The notes below the pieces were generated by a model. It did no database searches. It was not told the origin of the DNA and worked only from the letters and a program-made list of their open reading frames with translations. Shown piece after piece: positions 40,964-45,541 of a stretch of 45,541 bases of DNA. Numbering within the stretch: the first letter of the stretch is position 1; every line of letters starts with the position of its first letter. Source of the DNA: an uncultured Geobacteraceae bacterium (GTDB lineage Bacteria; Desulfobacterota; Desulfuromonadia; Geobacterales; Pseudopelobacteraceae). The position numbers and the translations under genes were made by a program. The stretch is taken from positions 1 through 45,541 of the forward strand of contig CAIOXL010000097.1 in assembly GCA_903862245.1 (NCBI GenBank). Direction: 5' to 3'.

Positions 40964-42220
40964 ATGAAGCGATCCCTTCACATATGTATCTCCTTACTGC
41001 TGCTCTGCCTGCTCCCTTTGCCGGTGTTGGCGGCCAAACCGAAAAAAACCACCTTCAGCGAACAGACTTCGGCAGCTTCCCGACCCCCGGCAATTCTCAG
41101 TGAGATGAAGCATTGGTCGAATCCCGACTACACGCGGATATCCCTGGAGCTTGACCGGGATGTCACCTGGGAGGCCCACGAACTTGCCAAAGGGGGGGCG
41201 GGCAAACCGGGGAGGGTCTATATCGATCTGAAGCGTACCCGGCTGGGGAAAAGCGTCAGGGATATCACGATCGGTGACGGTCTGCTGAAAGGCGCCCGGG
41301 TCGGCCAGTACAAATCCGAGGTAGTGCGGGTGGTTCTGGATACGGAGAACATCAAGGATTACAAGATCTTCCCCCTGTCTGATCCGGCACGGCTGGTGAT
41401 TGATGTCCGTGGTGACCGCCCGGTGGAAATATCGCGACTGGAGCCGTCCATCAGTGCCGTGCCGGACCGGGTTGTGGCGCTGAAGCCCGAGGTGCCTTCT
41501 GCGGCTGCGGAGAAAAAAACGCGGCCGGCCAAAAAGCCGGTCCTGTCTAAAATCCGGCGCATCGTGGTTGATCCGGGACATGGCGGACATGATCCGGGCG
41601 CGGTCGGCCCGACCGGTATTCAGGAAAAGGATGTGGTGTTGGCGATCGGGCTTAAGCTGCGGGAGCTGCTCAAGGATGAACTGGGGGTGGATGTGGTTAT
41701 GACGCGCTCCACTGACGTGTTTATCCCGCTGGAGGAGCGCACCGCCATAGCCAACAAGGTGGGTGCTGACCTGTTCCTGTCGGTGCACGCCAACGCAGCG
41801 CCCAACCGTGCCGCCGCCGGCATCGAAACCTATTATCTCAATCTGGCCAAAACCGACAAGGTGGCGCAGCTGGCCGCCAAGGAGAACGGCACAACACTTG
41901 AGAAGGTCAGTGTGCTGCAGGCGATCCTGTTCGATCTGATGGCAAACTATAAACTGAACGATTCCGCCCATCTGGCTGATGAAGTTCAAAAGTCGCTGCA
42001 CAAGAAAATCCGCGCCAGCCATGGCGATGTGAAAAACCTCGGGGTAAAGCAGGGGCCGTTCTACGTTCTGGTAGGAGCTTCCATGCCCAGCATCCTGGTT
42101 GAAACCGCCTTCCTTTCCAACGCCGTTGAAGAAACCAGACTGAAAGACCCGGCCTACCAGGATATGTCGGCAGAAGGCATCCTGGACGGCGTCCGCAGCT
42201 ACATCTCCAGCCTGAAATAA
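40964..42220 (+). CDS. N-acetylmuramoyl-L-alanine amidase (AMIN plus Amidase_3)
   Basis: This 418-residue periplasmic zinc enzyme cuts the bond between muramic acid and the peptide stem. A signal peptide spans 1-23. Residues 45-150 form an AMIN domain that targets septal peptidoglycan or lipoprotein complexes. A linker rich in Ala/Lys/Pro leads to the Amidase_3 domain, with VDPGHGGHDPGAVGP (first zinc His), the Glu of IQEKDVVLAIG, LSVHANAAP (second His) and the catalytic Glu in ILVETAFLSN. It is an AmiC-type layout. Two repeat elements follow the stop. Confidence 0.93.
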   Translation: MKRSLHICISLLLLCLLPLPVLAAKPKKTTFSEQTSAASRPPAILSEMKHWSNPDYTRISLELDRDVTWEAHELAKGGAGKPGRVYIDLKRTRLGKSVRDITIGDGLLKGARVGQYKSEVVRVVLDTENIKDYKIFPLSDPARLVIDVRGDRPVEISRLEPSISAVPDRVVALKPEVPSAAAEKKTRPAKKPVLSKIRRIVVDPGHGGHDPGAVGPTGIQEKDVVLAIGLKLRELLKDELGVDVVMTRSTDVFIPLEERTAIANKVGADLFLSVHANAAPNRAAAGIETYYLNLAKTDKVAQLAAKENGTTLEKVSVLQAILFDLMANYKLNDSAHLADEVQKSLHKKIRASHGDVKNLGVKQGPFYVLVGASMPSILVETAFLSNAVEETRLKDPAYQDMSAEGILDGVRSYISSLK

Positions 42221-42229
42221 ACCATTTAT

Positions 42230-42357
42230 AACACGGAGCAACGGAGCAACGGAGTAAGGCAAAGAATCTTCTTGAAACAGCCTTATTGAGGCTCACCGTA
42301 TTGGTGAATGCTGTTTTCATAGATACAGATTTCTCTGTTGCTCCGTTGCTCCGTGTT
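42230..42357. repeat. 128-bp inverted-end element with cggagcaa motifs, after the amidase gene
   Basis: The left end aacacggagcaacggagcaa (42230-42249, then cggagtaa) and the right end (reverse complement aacacggagcaacggagcaa from 42357) match almost perfectly around an AT-rich centre. It is the same family as 35559-35690; the ends consist of the octamer cggagcaa in tandem. Confidence 0.85.
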
Positions 42358-42390
42358 ATTGAGAACTGCCGTTTTCAGGAAAAACACAGG

Positions 42391-42485
42391 CAAATCCCCC
42401 TGAATCCCCCTTTCGTAACGGGGGACTTTTTTATGCAGCGGGGGTGCCATTCTCCCCTTTAACGAAAGGGGGCGAGGGGGGATTT
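42391..42485. repeat. C-rich/G-rich inverted pair after the amidase gene
   Basis: The left unit (42391-42429, caaatccccctga then ccccctttcgtaacggggg) and the right unit (42452-42485) are inverted copies. Each carries the tttcgt(t)aa centre also seen at 2557-2590. As it lies between the convergent amidase and YkgJ genes, it may also act in termination. Confidence 0.65.
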
Positions 42486-42503
42486 GATTTAGTAACCACG
42501 TAT

Positions 42504-43022
42504 TCAGGGGGCAAGCGCTGCGGAGATTGTCGTGCGCAGTGCAGTCTCGGGAGTTTCTGACCGGGTCAGGTAGATGGCATTGACCGCGACCAGCAGCGTA
42601 TTGAGCGTGTCAAGATCAACCACGCGTGAGCCGGAAACCGCGTCAGCGTCGCTCATGTTGCGAGGGCAGCAGTCGCTGTGGCGCGTGCCGTCTGCCGTGT
42701 AGATGATGGGGAGTCCGTGGGTCCGGCAGATGATCGGGCGTGCTTCGTACAGCAGGCAGCGATCATCACGCAGGAGCGGGCAGCGCTCACCGTCGGCGTG
42801 CTGTGCGACCTGCCGGCGGATTTTTTCGACCTGCTGCTGTGGGAGTTTTTTCAGCGCTTTCCGCATGGCTGCTGCTTCCACGGGGAAAATAGTGATGGCG
42901 GTGCAGCAGGAGCTGCAGCCGGCGGAACAGGTTATCTGCTCCCCCAGAGCCGCAGCGATGTCGGCGCAGAGTGCGTCAACCCGTGCGGTCAGCCGGATAT
43001 AGTTTTCGAGGAGAGGGGACAT
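42504..43022 (-). CDS. YkgJ-family Cys-cluster protein
   Basis: This 172-residue soluble protein, with ATG at 43022, has the Cys cluster CSAGCSSCC (C-x3-C-x2-CC), then CPLLRDDRCLLYEARPIICR. These Cys form the YkgJ-type metal or iron-sulfur binding motif; the role is not established. A GTG at 43058 would overlap the prfA end and add 12 residues ([12 protein letters not shown]); neither start has a good ribosome site. It follows prfA directly (22 bases), where many bacteria have prmC, the release factor methylase. Confidence 0.85.
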   Translation of the reverse strand: MSPLLENYIRLTARVDALCADIAAALGEQITCSAGCSSCCTAITIFPVEAAAMRKALKKLPQQQVEKIRRQVAQHADGERCPLLRDDRCLLYEARPIICRTHGLPIIYTADGTRHSDCCPRNMSDADAVSGSRVVDLDTLNTLLVAVNAIYLTRSETPETALRTTISAALAP

Positions 43023-43044
43023 GGCGGATGTGTGGGGTGGAGGG

Positions 43045-44115
43045 CTAATTTCCTTCACTCTGCGCTTTCAGCGCTTCCATCTGGTAATAGGCCCGAAGGG
43101 CGTCGGTGATTTCTGAAATGTCACCGGTCATAATCGAATCAAGCCGGTACAGGGTCAGCCCGATACGGTGATCGGTCATGCGTCCCTGGGGGAAGTTGTA
43201 GGTACGGATACGTTCGCTCCGGTCACCTGACCCGACCTGCTGTTTGCGGTTTGCGGCCAGTTTCGAATCCTGCGCCTGCTGGATGGTGTCGAGGATACGT
43301 GTTTTGAGCACCTTCATGGCCTTGGCGCGGTTTTTTATCTGACTCCGCTCTTCCTGGCAGGCGACAACCGTGCCGGTCGGCAGGTGGGTGATGCGTACGG
43401 CGGAATCGGTGGTGTTGACGTGCTGACCGCCGGCGCCGGAAGAACGGTACACATCGATTTTCAGGTCGTCCGGGCGGATATCGATGTCCACATCTTCCGC
43501 TTCCGGCATGATGGCGACGGTGCAGGCGCTGGTGTGGATGCGCCCCTGGGCTTCGGTTTCAGGTACGCGCTGGACGCGATGGGTGCCGGATTCAAACTTG
43601 AGCTTGGCGAAAACCCCTTCCCCCTCCACGGAAGCGATGATCTCCTTGTAGCCGCCCCGTTCCGATTCCGAAGCGGAGATGATCTCGACCTTCCAGCGGT
43701 TGGTGTCAGCGTAGCGCGAATACATGCGGAACAGATCGCCGGCAAAAAGGGCCGATTCGTCACCGCCGGTCCCGGCACGAATCTCAAGAATAACACTCTT
43801 GTCATCGTTCGGGTCCTTGGGAAGCAGCAGCAATTGGATGTCGGCGTCAAGCTGGCTCTTTTCCGCCTCCAGGCTTTTCAGCTCATCTTCAGCCATCTCT
43901 TTCATATCCGGATCAGCCAGCAGTTCCCGGTTGTCCGCGATTTCGCCAAGCACCTTCCGATAGCGGCGATAGGTCGCCACCAGTTCACTCAGGTCGGAAT
44001 GCTCGCGGGAAAACTTGCGAAATTCCGGCTGGTTGGAAATCACGGTCGGGTCAGACAGCAGCGCTTCCAGCTCCTGATAGCGCCGTTCCAGTTCTTCAAT
44101 CTTGTCCATCATCAT
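43045..44115 (-). CDS. prfA: Peptide chain release factor 1
   Basis: This 356-residue factor ends translation at UAA and UAG. The stop-codon-reading tripeptide is P-E-T in [19 protein letters not shown] (PxT is the RF1 type; RF2 has SPF). The GGQ motif is [17 protein letters not shown] (about 230). Three Met codons open the frame (44115, 44112, 44109); GGA nine bases upstream favours the first. No rpmE or prmC is beside it. The gene before it on this strand is hisG, with a 170-bp palindromic element between. Confidence 0.96.
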   Translation of the reverse strand: MMMDKIEELERRYQELEALLSDPTVISNQPEFRKFSREHSDLSELVATYRRYRKVLGEIADNRELLADPDMKEMAEDELKSLEAEKSQLDADIQLLLLPKDPNDDKSVILEIRAGTGGDESALFAGDLFRMYSRYADTNRWKVEIISASESERGGYKEIIASVEGEGVFAKLKFESGTHRVQRVPETEAQGRIHTSACTVAIMPEAEDVDIDIRPDDLKIDVYRSSGAGGQHVNTTDSAVRITHLPTGTVVACQEERSQIKNRAKAMKVLKTRILDTIQQAQDSKLAANRKQQVGSGDRSERIRTYNFPQGRMTDHRIGLTLYRLDSIMTGDISEITDALRAYYQMEALKAQSEGN

Positions 44116-44170
44116 ACGTCGTAATCCATCGCCGCCGTTTTGTCGGCAGCGCCTCTTTTCAGATAGTTGC

Positions 44171-44340
44171 CATCCGGAAACTCCGGATGAGCAACTGTTC
44201 GTTTCCGTGGCGGAAAGCGGAGATTTTTTCTCCTGGCAAGGAAATCAATGGCTTACACGGAGGCGTACATCGGTACGCCGCACACGTAAGGCAGCAGATT
44301 GACGCCGACAGGGGGAAAAGCACCCTTTCCGGACGGAAAC
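44171..44340. repeat. 170-bp long-palindrome element, copy 2, between hisG and prfA
   Basis: It reads catccggaaactccggatg at one end and ends tttccggacggaaac at the other, with the centre gcgtac-atcg-gtacgc. It is an inverted copy of 6991-7161 with about nine of ten bases the same by eye. The hisG stop (44342-44340) straddles its end, as the trpA stop touches copy 1. No clear direct repeat flanks this copy. Confidence 0.85.
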
Positions 44341-45215
44341 TAGATGATTTTGTTCAGCGGGTACTCAATAATTCCTTCAGCTCCCAGCTTGATGAGCCCA
44401 GGCACAACCCTGCGCACCTCTTTCTCGGACAGGATGCTCTCAATCGAGAGCCAGTCCGAATTATAAAGGTGCGATACGGTTGGATTCTTCAGGCTCGGAA
44501 GCATCCGGGTGATCGCGTCGATCTTGTCGGCCGGGGCATTCATTTTCAGGCCGACCATCCCTTCAGCCGCCAGTGATGATTTCAGCAGCGTGGCGATCTG
44601 CTCAATTTTCGCCCGCTTCCATGGATCGGCCCAGGCGGCCTTGCTGGCCAGCAGAACCGGGACAGACTCCATCAATTCACAGACAATGCGCAGGCCGTTG
44701 GCTTTTATGGTTGAACCGGTTTCCGTTACTTCGACGATGGCGTCGCACAGTCCGTCAACTACTTTTGCTTCGGTGGCCCCCCAGGAAAATTCGACGTTGA
44801 CCGGAATGTCCCGCTCGGAAAAATAGCGCTTGGTGAAACCAACCAGTTCCGTGGAGATGGTAGCACCGTGCAGGTCTTCCGGTTTCTGAACCTTTGAGTC
44901 GCCGTTAACGACCAGTACCCAGCGGGCAGGGCGCCGTGAAACTTTTGAATACACCATTTCACAGACCTCAACCACATCCGAGTCATTTTCCCGGACCCAG
45001 TCACGGCCGGCGATGCCGGCATCAATGGTCTCGCGCTCAACGTAGCGGGCCATCTCCTGGGGGCGGATAAGCTTGCAGTTCATTTCGGTGTCATCAACGC
45101 CGGGAAAATAGCTGCGGGATGAGATGCTGATCTGCCAGCCGGCTTTTTTGAACAGGCCGACCGTTGCGTCTTCAAGGCTTCCTTTGGGAATGCCGAAATT
45201 CAGAATGTTTGACAT
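44340..45215 (-). CDS. hisG: ATP phosphoribosyltransferase, long form with C-terminal ACT-like domain
   Basis: This 291-residue enzyme makes the first step of histidine synthesis from ATP and PRPP. It is the long type, which does not need HisZ and has a C-terminal regulatory domain (residues about 215-291) that binds histidine. [20 protein letters not shown] opens the protein, [11 protein letters not shown] and the phosphate-binding [18 protein letters not shown] follow. An AAGGAAAG site precedes the ATG, 21 bases after hisI. The stop abuts a palindromic element. Confidence 0.95.
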   Translation of the reverse strand: MSNILNFGIPKGSLEDATVGLFKKAGWQISISSRSYFPGVDDTEMNCKLIRPQEMARYVERETIDAGIAGRDWVRENDSDVVEVCEMVYSKVSRRPARWVLVVNGDSKVQKPEDLHGATISTELVGFTKRYFSERDIPVNVEFSWGATEAKVVDGLCDAIVEVTETGSTIKANGLRIVCELMESVPVLLASKAAWADPWKRAKIEQIATLLKSSLAAEGMVGLKMNAPADKIDAITRMLPSLKNPTVSHLYNSDWLSIESILSEKEVRRVVPGLIKLGAEGIIEYPLNKII

Positions 45216-45236
45216 GGTTTCTCTCTCTTTCCTTGG

Positions 45237-45541
45237 TTACGCTTTTTTGTAGACTTCATTCGGGTCGAACAGCGGGTTCGAATGCTCCACCCATTCGCCG
45301 TTTTCCCATCTGACATAAAAACAGCTGCGGTTGCCGGTATGACAGGCGGCCGGGCCGTTCTGCCGTACTTTGATGACGACCGTATCGGCGTCACAGTCGG
45401 TCAGCACTTCCATGACATCCTGTGTATTGCCGGACTCTTCACCCTTCATCCAGTATTTGTTGCGCGTGCGGCTGAAGAACCAGGTTTTACCATCCTTCAA
45501 CGTCAAATCAAGGGTCTTTTTATCCATAAAGGCCACCATCA
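45237..45541 (-). CDS. hisI: Phosphoribosyl-AMP cyclohydrolase (5' part missing)
   Basis: The frame is open to the window edge. It starts in the middle of the usual N-terminal block (VLMVAFMDKKTL), so about 25 residues lie outside. KTWFFSRTRNKYWMKGEESG is the HisI core, then DCDADTVVIKVRQNGPAACH and TGNRSCFY, with Cys and Asp residues for zinc and magnesium. It opens the purine-derived ring of phosphoribosyl-AMP in histidine synthesis. It is the stand-alone cyclohydrolase: the frame ends after WVEHSNPLFDPNEVYKKA with no HisE domain. hisG follows after 21 bases. Confidence 0.95.
   Translation of the reverse strand, partial: MVAFMDKKTLDLTLKDGKTWFFSRTRNKYWMKGEESGNTQDVMEVLTDCDADTVVIKVRQNGPAACHTGNRSCFYVRWENGEWVEHSNPLFDPNEVYKKA

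Noticed and set aside
40994-42262. 422-codon minus-strand frame over the amidase gene
   Set aside because: It is antisense to a well-supported amidase with signal peptide and zinc ligands; no domain was seen in the shadow.
44116-44170. Possible small hairpin gccgccgttttgtcggc before prfA
   Set aside because: The stem is short and there is no T-run; it is not strong enough to list as a terminator or regulator.
1-45541. tRNA or rRNA genes
   Set aside because: No cloverleaf with the TPsiC-arm consensus and no rRNA-like stretch was noticed on either strand by eye; a tRNA scan would be decisive.

Overview
The window reads as chromosomal DNA of a GC-rich, Gram-negative deltaproteobacterium of the Geobacter group (Desulfuromonadia). 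The evidence is the LPS-assembly protein LptD with its periplasmic N-domain, paired DUF507 proteins, a HisG of the long ACT-domain type, a second TrpB of the TrpB2 type beside homoserine dehydrogenase, and many short palindromic repeats between genes. This placement comes from gene content only; no species is claimed. Almost all of the window is coding, and no tRNA, rRNA, CRISPR array or complete insertion sequence was found.

Layout. 1-1029 (-): partial hemW. 1298-2503 (+): secreted RCC1-repeat protein, convergent with a minus-strand block that runs rnr-tatC, rrf2, a small lytic-transglycosylase lipoprotein, an MCP chemoreceptor, trpA, accD, folC, lptD (14849 down to 2702). 15013-19341 (+): six genes (two NosL proteins, a small His-rich secreted protein, an FtsX-type ABC permease, its ATPase, and a multi-pass membrane protein with a CPFC motif) that look like one envelope copper/thiol-related export system. 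19520-28079 (+): ribH-nusB, hom, trpB2, trpF, a GT-C-like membrane glycosyltransferase, trpB, pta. 28095-28988: a MazEF-type toxin-antitoxin pair bounded by 53-bp inverted repeats. 29003-31637 (-): MoxR ATPase, DUF2201/VWA protein and an unknown small protein, followed further along the minus strand by queC. 32796-38357 (+): two DUF507 genes, slt, mutS. 38443-40432 (+): a DUF559 nuclease-like gene and an AbiEi/AbiEii pair, bracketed by inverted copies of a C-rich hairpin. 40553-42220 (+): RRM protein and an AMIN/Amidase_3 amidase. 45541-42504 (-): hisI (partial), hisG, prfA and a YkgJ-type Cys-cluster protein.

Cell-envelope functions recur: LptD (LPS export), TatC, two lytic transglycosylases, an amidase and the NosL/ABC cluster. 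Biosynthesis is the other theme: Trp, His, Thr/Met entry (hom), riboflavin, folate, fatty acid (accD) and queuosine. The trp genes are split: trpB2, trpF and trpB lie on the plus strand at 21.9-27 kb, and trpA lies on the minus strand at 7.2-8 kb.

The most unusual material is intergenic: (i) a promoter-driven, strongly structured ~155-nt leader before the lipoprotein transglycosylase; (ii) two ~170-bp long-hairpin elements in opposite orientation, one flanked by an 11-bp direct repeat; (iii) a related 113-bp palindrome; (iv) four ~100-130-bp elements with tandem-motif inverted ends; (v) the inverted-repeat-bounded toxin-antitoxin cassette, in which a 7-bp core is flipped between the two ends.
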